A stretch of DNA of 52,062 bases, taken from contig VOPR01000056.1 in NCBI GenBank assembly GCA_009594995.1, positions 1-52,062 on the forward strand, written 5' to 3'. The position numbers and the translations under genes are program-made. Every line of letters starts with the position of its first letter. Within the stretch, counting starts at the first letter, position 1. Below the pieces are notes generated by a model. That model searched no databases and had not been told where the DNA came from. It saw nothing but the letters and a program-made list of their open reading frames with translations. This document shows, in pieces, positions 42,097 through 49,891 of this stretch. This DNA comes from Nitrospira sp. GTDB lineage: Bacteria > Nitrospirota > Nitrospiria > Nitrospirales > Nitrospiraceae.

Positions 42097-43911
42097 ATGA
42101 TCTTGAAACGCTGGCTTGTTGGCCTGCCACTCAAGACGAAGGAAGCCGCTCACGAACGCCTTTCTAAGCGACTCGCCCTAGCCGTCTTTTCCTCCGACGC
42201 CTTGTCCTCGGTGGCTTACGCCACAGAGGAGATTTTGCTCGTCCTCACCCTGGCCGGCGCAGCCATGGTGGGCTATTCCATCCCGCTGAGCCTCTCGATC
42301 ATCGGTCTGCTGATTATCCTGACGATGTCCTATCGGCAGATCATTTTCGAATATCCTGAAGGCGGCGGCGCCTACATCGTCGGCAAGTCGAACCTCGGTG
42401 AATGGCCGGGATTGGTCGCGGCGGCGGCGCTGATGATCGACTATGTCTTGACCGTCGCCGTCAGCGTCGCGGCCGGAATGGCCGCGCTCATCTCCGCCGT
42501 CCCGGCGCTCCTCCCCCATCGCGAAGCCCTCTGCGTAGCCGCGATTCTTCTGGTGACCGTCGTCAACTTGCGCGGCGTGCGTGAATCGGGACAGTTCTTC
42601 GCCGTACCGACCTACATTTTCATCGCAACCATCGCGGCCATGCTCGGCGTCGGCGTCGTCCAGATTCTGTTCGGCCATGCGGCACGTGTCGAGCCGCTCC
42701 CCAGCATGGCGCCCACGGAGCCGTTAACCCTGTTTCTCCTTCTCCGCGCCTTTTCTTCCGGCTGTACCGCGCTCACCGGAGTCGAAGTCATTTCGAACGG
42801 TGTCTCGGCATTCAAGAAACCGGAACCGAAAAATGCCGCGTTTACCATGATCGGCATGGCGGTAATTCTCGGCACCATGTTCATCGGCATCAGCGCCATG
42901 GCCTACTACTTCGGAATCGTGCCCAAGGAAGAGGAAACCGTCGTCTCTCAAATCGCCCGCGCCACCTTCGGCACCGGCATGATGTACTTCCTGGTGCAGG
43001 CCTCGACCATGACCATTTTGATCCTGGCGGCCAACAGCAGCTTCAATGGATTCCCCCGCCTCGCCTCGATCCTCGCCCGCGACAGTTACATGCCGCACCA
43101 GATGTCGATGATGGGCGACCGGCTCGTCTTCTCCAACGGCGTCATCATTCTCGGCGTGTTTTCCTGCCTGCTGATCGTCCTGTTCAACGGCGACACCCAT
43201 GCGCTCATTCCGCTCTACGCCGTCGGCGTGTTCCTCTCCTTCACCATCTCTCAGGCCGGAATGGTGAAACGCTGGCTCGTCAAGAAGGGGCCGCATTGGG
43301 AGAAGAAACTACTGGTAAATGGCGTCGGGGCCGTCACAACCGCCATTGCCACGCTGATTATCGCGAGCACCAAGTTCGCACACGGCGCCTGGATTGTCAT
43401 CGTGCTCATCCCGATGCTGATCATGTTTTTCCGCGCGATTCGCTCCCACTACAAAGCCGTCTCCGAGCAGGTTGCCTTGTCACGAGGACACCGCCCGCCC
43501 ATGCCCCGACGCAATATCGTGGTGCTCCCGATCGGCGGGGTCAATCGCGCCGTCATTCGCGCGGTAGACTATGCACGGAGTCGCTCAGGAGATATCCGGG
43601 CCGTGTTGGTCGATGTGGATCCGGAAGAAACCGCGCGGGTGGAAATTCAATGGGCTCAATGGGGCTGCGGCGTGCCGCTCACGGTGTTGCCCTCGCCCTA
43701 CCGGTCGGTATTGAGTTCCCTGCTCGACTACATTGAACAGGTGTTGCAGAAGGATCAGGAATGTTGGGTCACGGTGGTGATCCCGGAAATTCTCCCCGCT
43801 CGCTGGTGGCAAAACATTTTGCACAATCAACGGGCGTTCATGCTGAAGGGCGCCCTCCTGTTTAAAGATCGTGTGATTCTGACCGACGTCCCCTATCACC
43901 TGACGAGGTAG
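42097..43911 (+). CDS. APC-superfamily amino acid permease with USP-like cytoplasmic tail
   Basis: A 604-residue transporter. The start MILKRWLVGLPLKTKEAAHERLSK-type leader is followed by the family signature SSDALSSVAYATEEIL (about 28-43), then about 12 transmembrane helices to residue 465. A soluble C-terminal domain (about 475-604) begins RRNIVVLPIGGVNRAVIRAV and resembles a universal-stress-protein fold, as in KtrA/DUF-type APC relatives. Substrate is not visible; amino acids or potassium are possible for this subfamily. The gene for a PKD-type exported protein follows after five bases. Confidence 0.88.
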   Translation: MILKRWLVGLPLKTKEAAHERLSKRLALAVFSSDALSSVAYATEEILLVLTLAGAAMVGYSIPLSLSIIGLLIILTMSYRQIIFEYPEGGGAYIVGKSNLGEWPGLVAAAALMIDYVLTVAVSVAAGMAALISAVPALLPHREALCVAAILLVTVVNLRGVRESGQFFAVPTYIFIATIAAMLGVGVVQILFGHAARVEPLPSMAPTEPLTLFLLLRAFSSGCTALTGVEVISNGVSAFKKPEPKNAAFTMIGMAVILGTMFIGISAMAYYFGIVPKEEETVVSQIARATFGTGMMYFLVQASTMTILILAANSSFNGFPRLASILARDSYMPHQMSMMGDRLVFSNGVIILGVFSCLLIVLFNGDTHALIPLYAVGVFLSFTISQAGMVKRWLVKKGPHWEKKLLVNGVGAVTTAIATLIIASTKFAHGAWIVIVLIPMLIMFFRAIRSHYKAVSEQVALSRGHRPPMPRRNIVVLPIGGVNRAVIRAVDYARSRSGDIRAVLVDVDPEETARVEIQWAQWGCGVPLTVLPSPYRSVLSSLLDYIEQVLQKDQECWVTVVIPEILPARWWQNILHNQRAFMLKGALLFKDRVILTDVPYHLTR

Positions 43912-43916
43912 CCATC

Positions 43917-45035
43917 ATGCGTGAACCGTCACACGTGAAACACCATACATGGGTTCGACTGACCTGCCTGTGCGCGCTGGCCGTCAGCAGCACACTGTGG
44001 GCAACGCACGCTCGGGCCTTCAAGATCGTGGCGCCGGCCAACGGCACGACCCTGACCTCGGGACAGCCCACCGCCGCCGAGGTCGAAGCCGGCAGGGAAG
44101 CCGGACTCGTCGAAGTGCGGTACTACTGGTATCCCGAACAGACTGAAGCTCTGGTGGAACAAGGGGAGGAGCGCGCAGGCAAGGCCTCGCAGAGTGGCAT
44201 GGCAACCGAAAAGTATTGGCAGAAAGACAGCATCACGGGAGCACCCGTCGTCGCCCTGCCGGCACTGACTTCCACCGTCGATCGCGTTCCGCCCTATGGT
44301 GGCCAGCTGCCTGTTCCCCCTGATGCCATCGGCCGCATGCGGCTCCTGGCCATCGCGGATATTTCCCAAGGCCGCTTGGGACGCAAAACCGTCTTTGATG
44401 AGGTCTTCGTCACCGTCCAGCCGAAAGCCGATCTCCTTTCCATCGACTTTGAAACGGAGAAACCGCTGCAGCTCGGACGGACTGGGCAGTCCTCTGCCTA
44501 TGGCCACGTCGACTCACTCGGAAAAATCTTCGAACTGCCGGTGGTCGGCGAATTCGCAGACGGCATCAGCCGCCCCCTCTCCTCGCCCAGTACCGGCACC
44601 ATCTATACGTCCGGCAACGACCACATCCTCAAAGTGCTCCCAGATGGTCTGTTGCAGATTGTAGGGATCGGTAAAACCACGCTCACCGTGACGAATCACG
44701 GGAAACAGGCCACCCTCGACGTACGCGTGGAGGTCAATCCCGAACCGAACGAACCGCCGATTGCCGATGCCGGCACCGCTAAAACGGTCAAGGCCGGCAC
44801 CAAGGTGCGTTTGAGCGGACTCCAGAGTCGTGACCCTGAAGGGGAAGCCCTGTTCTATGCCTGGGGGCAAGTGCGCGGCAGCAAAGTCGCCATGCTCGAT
44901 GTGAACATGGCAGAGCCCTCCTTCACTGCGCCCTATGTCTCGGAGACACGCACCTTTCGCTTTAAGCTGCGCGTGACGGACAAAAAAGGCGCGGACAGTG
45001 TCCCGGCATTTGTAGATGTTACGGTCGAGCCTTAA
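43917..45035 (+). CDS. Exported protein with C-terminal PKD/REJ-like Ig fold
   Basis: A 372-residue exported protein. Signal peptide of about 35 residues ends at ATHARA. The N-terminal part (about 36-150) is a beta-rich region starting FKIVAPANGTTLTSG. The middle (about 160-270) resembles a bacterial Ig-like domain with a KTTLTVTNHGKQATLDV strand. The end (about 278-370) is a PKD-like domain with DAGTAKTVKAGTKVRLSG, SRDPEGEALFYAWGQ and FRFKLRVTDKKGADS. GAGGTAG gives a ribosome site. It is probably a cell-surface binding protein; the ligand is unknown. It is co-transcribed with the permease, although a functional link is not evident. Confidence 0.8.
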   Translation: MREPSHVKHHTWVRLTCLCALAVSSTLWATHARAFKIVAPANGTTLTSGQPTAAEVEAGREAGLVEVRYYWYPEQTEALVEQGEERAGKASQSGMATEKYWQKDSITGAPVVALPALTSTVDRVPPYGGQLPVPPDAIGRMRLLAIADISQGRLGRKTVFDEVFVTVQPKADLLSIDFETEKPLQLGRTGQSSAYGHVDSLGKIFELPVVGEFADGISRPLSSPSTGTIYTSGNDHILKVLPDGLLQIVGIGKTTLTVTNHGKQATLDVRVEVNPEPNEPPIADAGTAKTVKAGTKVRLSGLQSRDPEGEALFYAWGQVRGSKVAMLDVNMAEPSFTAPYVSETRTFRFKLRVTDKKGADSVPAFVDVTVEP

Positions 45036-45093
45036 GCAGAGACTGACGAAGAGGCACCACCGTTCGCAACAGGGTAACCTGAACCATCCGGCT

Positions 45094-45192
45094 TACGTAT
45101 AGTCCTACGTATTGACGAGACAGGGCAGTCTTCCGCCTCAGAAACATCGCTGCGCGTATCCACTTAGATACTTATTGTATCCAAGCGGATAC
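45094..45192 (+). promoter_or_regulatory. Operator cluster upstream of the 45308 gene
   Basis: Two identical inverted repeats of form GTATC-N6-GATAC lie at 45156-45171 and 45177-45192, their centres 21 bp apart (two helix turns). A second element at 45094-45111 is TACGTA, six bases, TACGTA. The intergenic region of 272 bp (45036-45307) holds no gene. The twin sites sit about 120-150 bases before the 45308 start and are well placed as binding sites for a dimeric regulator; a matching -35/-10 pair was not found. Confidence 0.55.
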
Positions 45193-45307
45193 GATGCCCT
45201 TACTTGAGACAACCTGCGCGAAACCGCTTCGCCCGCTGCACCGTTGTGCTACTATCGGCGCAGTTCTTGCTGACCACCGTCTTGCAGCGCAACCACGGAG
45301 GCTCCTT

Positions 45308-45922
45308 ATGGCACTGATTCAACAGGATCTCATTCCAGGCACCGGCGATCAGCTTCTCACCTTTGACACCGACACCAATTTGCAGTGGTTGAATCTCACG
45401 GTGACGGCCGGGCGGTCATACCAGGAGATCATGGGCGGGTTCGGCCGTTTGACGACGACGCATGGCTTTCAGTATGCCGATGGCGGGCAGATCAGCGAGT
45501 TGTGCGGGCATGCGGGCATCACAAAAGGATTGACCGAACCGGCGCTCACGCCCTCCCCGAACGACGCGAAGAATCACCAGGGCATTCAGACACTCCAGAA
45601 CCTGATGAATGGCAAAGTGTTCCATGCCGGAACCTCGGTGATCAATACACGCGGCATCATGAAACCACCGGCTCCGCCACCTGACGTTCCGACTAGAATT
45701 CTCGGCACCATCCGGCTCTTTCTCAGCCTGCTGAATATCACCGGCTCCCATGCCGAGAGTGAAGGACCGACGGCCAGCCCCCAAGTCGGCGACCCGGAAA
45801 TTGGTTCTTATCTGGTACGAGTCCGGCCTGCGCCTGCAGCGGGAAGAAAACGGCCTGGAAAGCGGGCAGCTCAGAAGAAGGCACCGGCTCCAAAGGCAAG
45901 AAAGGCCGGTAAGCGGCGATAG
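45308..45922 (+). CDS. Small protein with PEP-CTERM-associated-type N-terminal domain and basic tail
   Basis: A 204-residue protein from the ATG at 45308 behind CGGAGG; a longer in-frame ORF from 45194 has no ribosome site. The first 75 residues fit the WLDLT/YA-type domain common in exported PEP-CTERM proteins: DTDTNLQWLNLTVTAGRSYQ (about 19-38) and HGFQYADGGQISELCGHAG. No signal peptide or PEP-CTERM sorting motif is seen. The C-terminus is rich in Lys, Arg, Ala and Pro (KRPGKRAAQKKAPAPKARK), like a nucleic-acid-binding tail. A stem-loop terminator follows. Its function is unknown. Confidence 0.7.
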   Translation: MALIQQDLIPGTGDQLLTFDTDTNLQWLNLTVTAGRSYQEIMGGFGRLTTTHGFQYADGGQISELCGHAGITKGLTEPALTPSPNDAKNHQGIQTLQNLMNGKVFHAGTSVINTRGIMKPPAPPPDVPTRILGTIRLFLSLLNITGSHAESEGPTASPQVGDPEIGSYLVRVRPAPAAGRKRPGKRAAQKKAPAPKARKAGKRR

Positions 45923-45940
45923 GGCAGTTCCAATGAGGCA

Positions 45941-45983
45941 ACGGCCCCTGGCTTCGGTTGAAGCCGGGGGCCGTTTTCATTTC
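45941..45983 (+). terminator. Shared terminator between convergent genes
   Basis: ACGGCCCC-x-GGCTTC pairs with GAAGCC-x-GGGGCCGT across a GGTT loop, followed by TTTTCATTT on the plus strand. It ends the 45308 gene and, on the opposite strand, could also stop the 46013-47560 gene, though with a weaker tail. Confidence 0.85.
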
Positions 45984-46012
45984 ACGCACGCTGCGTCCGA
46001 TGACATCGCCAG

Positions 46013-47560
46013 CTACATCAGACTTAACGTCTCTCGCGCCTGAGCCAGTTCAGCCCGATGGCGACGCAGCGCCGGACCAAATGATGAGCGGCTCGCCTCC
46101 TGCTCATACCCCTGGATCCCTCGTTCGATGCGCCCCAGCACTTCGGCCAATTGCCTCACCAGTTGCTTGCCTCCGCCCGTAAGCCATTTCAGGTGACCGC
46201 CTGCATAGTCGAGATCCTTGAGCGAGTATCGAACCGAATCGATTTCTTCCAGGCAACGGAATCGGGCACGGTCGAGATCACGCCGGGTGAGGCCGGATTT
46301 TTCCCAGCTGACTTTTCCCGCCCGGCTCGTCCCCCAGGCCACCAGTCGCTCGAACAATATGGCGCCCATGGTGAAGGTGAAGGTTGCGTGAAGAATTCCC
46401 CGCAGGGGCCGCAAGCTGCGCCGCCAGGGCGAATAGAAAATCTCCTGATTGTGATCGTGTTGATACATCACATCCTTACGCAGAAGGAGATTGAGGTGGT
46501 GATGGCTGTTTTCATGAATCAGATCGTCGATGAGGTCGAGCTGATCACGCTCAAAGCAATTGATGGCGGAGAGCCCGGGACGATGTCGATAGCTGAAGCT
46601 GACGACGCCGGCAGCTTTCAGCGGCACGATTCGGGAGGTCAGCAGCGCCAGTAACTGATCACCTTCCGGCCAGGCCGATGCAATGGCAGACAACGCCCGG
46701 CGCATGCGCGTCGCCGCCTGCGGCCTCGTCGGCCGCACCGCCAACGGCGTCTTGTCTTTTCCATAGACCAGGGTCGGCCCGAGCACGAGCGAACCGTATC
46801 GGCTCTCCCGTAGCAGTATCGGCGCGAGGCAGCGCCAACGCCACCGGTCATGTTTCCCGCACTCCATCATGGGATAAGCTCGATCACCGACCAGAAGGTC
46901 AATCCCAGACGCCTTGATTAGCCACTCCGCCTGCCCGTTCGCTCGTTTCAACGCAGTGCGAGCCGGAGCCGGCGCCTCATAGAAGTCGCCCGTCGTGCCG
47001 ACGGCGCACCCCCAGGGCAATTCAACCCGTTCGACATTCGCGCTTAAGTCGCAGGGCACCACCCAGGCGTCCCGGCGCTGTTGCGCCATCCAGGCGCAGG
47101 CCAGTCGCGGAGCGAGGCACACGGATTCCTGCGTGACTTCCCGGGCCAGCCGGTGACAGAGGGCGCTCAGTCGAGAGAGAAGCAACCGCGGTTCCGGCTT
47201 GGCATGAGGAAAAATCTCGTCGGCATATCCGTGCTCGTAGAACTTTTCTCTGAACTCGGCACGCAGTTGCTCTGCAATGTCCCGGCGGGATCGCTCCTGA
47301 CGAACTTGCGTGACAATATCGACGAAATACAGCAGATCGTTGAGGGATTCGATCCATCCCACCACTTTCCAATTGCTGTACTCGGCCTGCGTGAACGACT
47401 GGCCGAGTCGCAGAAACCACTCAATCGGCAGATCAAACGTGCACACCGCGTCCGCGTAATTCCGCTCGAAATCACGGCACACATCCTTTAGTAAGCCCCG
47501 CATCGAACGCTGAAACTCTTCCATCAACCGTTCAAGAATCCGCGTGTCAAAGATGGTCAT
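46013..47560 (-). CDS. HExxH-motif protein (putative metalloprotein/peptide modification type)
   Basis: A 515-residue soluble protein from the ATG at 47560. The in-frame upstream ATG at 47629 adds 23 unconserved residues. It is mostly helical with many charged residues. The distinctive motif is LIHENSHHHLNLLL (about residue 370), a HExxH zinc or iron site with two more histidines, as in the HEXXH putative peptide-modification family that often accompanies RiPP or quorum systems. The rest has no recognisable domain. No precursor-peptide gene or radical-SAM gene is nearby, and the neighbour at 47801 is only a zinc ribbon. Its job is therefore unknown. Confidence 0.65.
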   Translation of the reverse strand: MTIFDTRILERLMEEFQRSMRGLLKDVCRDFERNYADAVCTFDLPIEWFLRLGQSFTQAEYSNWKVVGWIESLNDLLYFVDIVTQVRQERSRRDIAEQLRAEFREKFYEHGYADEIFPHAKPEPRLLLSRLSALCHRLAREVTQESVCLAPRLACAWMAQQRRDAWVVPCDLSANVERVELPWGCAVGTTGDFYEAPAPARTALKRANGQAEWLIKASGIDLLVGDRAYPMMECGKHDRWRWRCLAPILLRESRYGSLVLGPTLVYGKDKTPLAVRPTRPQAATRMRRALSAIASAWPEGDQLLALLTSRIVPLKAAGVVSFSYRHRPGLSAINCFERDQLDLIDDLIHENSHHHLNLLLRKDVMYQHDHNQEIFYSPWRRSLRPLRGILHATFTFTMGAILFERLVAWGTSRAGKVSWEKSGLTRRDLDRARFRCLEEIDSVRYSLKDLDYAGGHLKWLTGGGKQLVRQLAEVLGRIERGIQGYEQEASRSSFGPALRRHRAELAQARETLSLM

Positions 47561-47764
47561 CGCCCCACAGCCTTTCTGCGCCCCATAGAGTGCCGGGCGC
47601 ACTCTACGCGACAGTTCGATCGCTGACAAGCCAGCGGACGGACGAACGAGTGTGGAAATATGTCACGGGTCGTGAGGCAATCTGGGACGGTAAAAACGGA
47701 GTAGGACAACGAGAAAGCAGCGAGCTCACGGGATGACTCGCAGAAAATCCCACAGGCAGAACAT

Positions 47765-47794
47765 CCCCGCGAAGCCGGCACCGGTTTCGCGGGG
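47765..47794. terminator. Strong GC hairpin after the zinc-ribbon gene
   Basis: CCCCGCGAAGCCG (47765-47777) pairs with CGGTTTCGCGGGG (47782-47794) with one G-T pair and a four-base loop. It lies just downstream of the 47801 gene on the minus strand. No long T-run follows, so it may stabilise the mRNA end as well as terminate. The 240-bp stretch 47561-47800 holds nothing else recognised. Confidence 0.55.
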
Positions 47795-47800
47795 CTCGCA

Positions 47801-48028
47801 CTACGCCGTGAGTTTGATCAGGTCAAACAGGAACGGCTTCTCAGGAGCTGACGCCGGGACAGGACGGAGATGGGAATTCTGTACCATCCGATGGCGCTGA
47901 ATCAGTGTATCCACCACATTGCCGCAACTCAGGCACCGGTGCCCACTCAACCGCATGGGATGATAACTTTCTTGAAGATCGACTAAGTCGTCCATCACCA
48001 TCAACCCTTCACATCGCGTGCACGTCAT
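47801..48028 (-). CDS. Small zinc-ribbon protein
   Basis: A 75-residue protein from the ATG at 48028, with GAAGGGAGG upstream; a longer frame from 48106 lacks a ribosome site. It starts MTCTRCEG and has a second pair GHRCLSCGN, together a four-cysteine zinc ribbon (C3, C6, C32, C35). The C-terminal half is basic with a Pro/Ala stretch. Proteins of this kind are common and conserved in Nitrospira-type genomes, where their function is unknown; nucleic-acid binding is likely. Transcribed alone. Confidence 0.7.
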   Translation of the reverse strand: MTCTRCEGLMVMDDLVDLQESYHPMRLSGHRCLSCGNVVDTLIQRHRMVQNSHLRPVPASAPEKPFLFDLIKLTA

Positions 48029-48357
48029 GAGTCGCCTCCCTTCGGACAGCCTGTGAGATCCCCGTCGAGCCGGAACGATCTGTTGCCCATCAGAACAACT
48101 CAGCAACTATCTGGTGTGGGGAGAAGCAATGTAGATGCCACCGACGCGCGGACGACATTTCATTCACTGGCCGGAACATGCGATAACGCCAAAATCGATC
48201 TGCTCGCGGCAAATTGACCCGATTGTGACCGAATTGGTCTCATGGGACAAAAATGGGTAGAATCGGCTAACGCGGCTAGAAACCTCACTCTCTCTGCTTT
48301 CCCGCCCCAAACGGCTGATCGAATCGTCGGTCGCGGGATTGGCGTGGCATACAAAAA
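48029..48357. other. 329-bp intergenic region with possible promoter
   Basis: It separates the zinc-ribbon gene and the NFACT gene, transcribed apart. A plus-strand candidate promoter is TTGGTC (48234-48239), an 18-bp spacer and TAGAAT (48258-48263), leaving a leader of about 90 bases. TTGACC at 48214-48219 is another -35-like element. No other structure was seen. Confidence 0.4.
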
Positions 48358-49821
48358 ATGGCTCTTACTGCGACAGAAATTGGTTCCATTGTTCAGGAAC
48401 TGGCGCCGGGCCTGGCCGAAGGTTGGATCCAGAAAATCTCCCAACCGCTCCCCGATACCCTTATCCTTGAGGTCCGTGTCCCCGGACATACCCGCCGGCT
48501 GCTCTGTTCCCTCCGGGACGGAACAGCACGGATCCACTTGGTTCATGACAACCTGCCCAACCCGCCGACCCCGCCCTCGTTCTGCCAACTGCTCCGAGCT
48601 CGAATCCAGGGAGCGCGCATCGACGGCATTCACAACCTTCCAGGCGACCGAATCGTTCGCTTGGATCTCACCAGCCGGGATGGGCCGATCTCGCTCGTCG
48701 CAGAACTATTCGGCCGCAACGCAGATCTGCTCTTTCTGGATGCAGACGCCCGCGTGGTCGCCACGATCCGGCACAATAAAGACAGAGTGGGCCAGACCTA
48801 TCAGCCCCCGACGGCGAGACCCTCTCGCCCCTCTCCACAGGACCCGGCCGCCCTCGAAGTGGAGCCTCAGCTCCCGACCGACCACAATCCGTTTCCGCTT
48901 TCAGCCCGGCTGGAAATACTCTATCGCGAGCGCGAAGCAGAACTGTCGCACCAGACTCAGCTCCGGCAGCGGGAATCCGGATTGCGGAAGAATCTCAAAA
49001 AACTTCTGCGCCGCATGGCCGCGCTCCGTCGGGACCTCGAACAGGCCGGACGGTACGAACACTATGCGCGTTACGGCGAACTGTTGAAGGCGAATCTCGG
49101 CCTACTCAAGAAAGGACAGACGACCGTTTCAGTGGTGGACTATTACGATGAACGCCTCCCCGAGCTGACCATTCCGCTCGATTCCACCAAAGGGCCGCAA
49201 GCCAACATGGATGCCTATTTTGCGAAGTATCGGAAATTCGTGTCGGCCCAGCGGGAGATTGCTCCACGCCTGACCCAGATCGAGACAGAAATTCAGCAGA
49301 TTCAGGCGGAATTGGAAACGATGAAGCAGGGAACGTGGCAGGCACCGAGCACGGAGGGGCGCCCTGCAGGACGAGCACCCTCATCCCCTCGACGAACCCG
49401 CACCGCGAGCGAAGAACGCCGCGGCCCGTTTCGCCGGTTTCTCTCCTCGGACGGCCATCCGATCTTCGTCGGGCGCAATGCCCGCGAGAACGACGAGCTC
49501 ACGTTTGGACTTGCCAAGAGCGAAGATCTCTGGCTTCACGCTCGCGGGACTCCTGGATCGCATGTCGTGGTGCGGCTGGAAAAGGGCACGGATCCGCCGC
49601 CCGAAACGATACGTGACGCCGCCACCCTGGCTCTGCTCTACAGCGATCTGAAGAGAAGCGGGAAGGGTGACGTGATTTACACTCGGCGCAAGTGGGTCAA
49701 GAAATCAAAGGGGCAGGCCCCCGGCGCCGTCACGGTCACCCAGGAGAAGTCCATCTACGTGACCCTCGACAAACCGCGCCTGGATGCGCTCAAATCCCGC
49801 AACAGGGACCAGCAGGCCTAA
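48358..49821 (+). CDS. NFACT/RqcH-family ribosome quality-control-like protein
   Basis: A 487-residue protein. The N-terminal NFACT-N part (about 1-200) binds tRNA or ribosome, as in Tae2/RqcH. A central coiled coil (about 190-250 and 285-325) follows, then a variable Pro/Arg/Ser-rich linker. The C-terminal NFACT-R domain has GRNARENDELTFGLAKSEDL and LWLHARGTPGSHVVVR (about 380-415). RqcH recruits Ala-tRNA to stalled large subunits to add alanine tails, and the NFACT-R domain helps. At 487 residues it is shorter than B. subtilis RqcH and lacks part of the middle domain, so tailing activity is uncertain. The ribosome site is weak (GGCGTGGCAT, then A-rich). Confidence 0.85.
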   Translation: MALTATEIGSIVQELAPGLAEGWIQKISQPLPDTLILEVRVPGHTRRLLCSLRDGTARIHLVHDNLPNPPTPPSFCQLLRARIQGARIDGIHNLPGDRIVRLDLTSRDGPISLVAELFGRNADLLFLDADARVVATIRHNKDRVGQTYQPPTARPSRPSPQDPAALEVEPQLPTDHNPFPLSARLEILYREREAELSHQTQLRQRESGLRKNLKKLLRRMAALRRDLEQAGRYEHYARYGELLKANLGLLKKGQTTVSVVDYYDERLPELTIPLDSTKGPQANMDAYFAKYRKFVSAQREIAPRLTQIETEIQQIQAELETMKQGTWQAPSTEGRPAGRAPSSPRRTRTASEERRGPFRRFLSSDGHPIFVGRNARENDELTFGLAKSEDLWLHARGTPGSHVVVRLEKGTDPPPETIRDAATLALLYSDLKRSGKGDVIYTRRKWVKKSKGQAPGAVTVTQEKSIYVTLDKPRLDALKSRNRDQQA

Positions 49822-49873
49822 TTTCTTCGAGACTCGCCCCTCAGCTTTTCATCGATGATCGTGACGTGTTAGA

Positions 49874-49891
49874 GTGCCCACATATGGGCAC
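49874..49891. promoter_or_regulatory. 18-bp dyad overlapping the start codon of the sigma-54 activator
   Basis: GTGCCCACATATGGGCAC has arms GTGCCCA and TGGGCAC with a four-base centre, and contains the ATG at 49884. It fits TGCC-N8-GGCA, the form found twice after the gene. Protein binding here would block initiation of transcription or translation, suggesting autoregulation. Confidence 0.6.

Noticed and set aside
42178..42678. Minus-strand ORF of 166 codons opposite the permease
   Set aside because: Asp/Arg/Gly-rich mirror frame of a clear membrane transporter.
48242..49087. Plus-strand ORF of 281 codons in another frame of the NFACT gene
   Set aside because: Ser/Arg/Pro-rich frame-shifted reading of a recognised domain; the 48358 frame has the conserved motifs.
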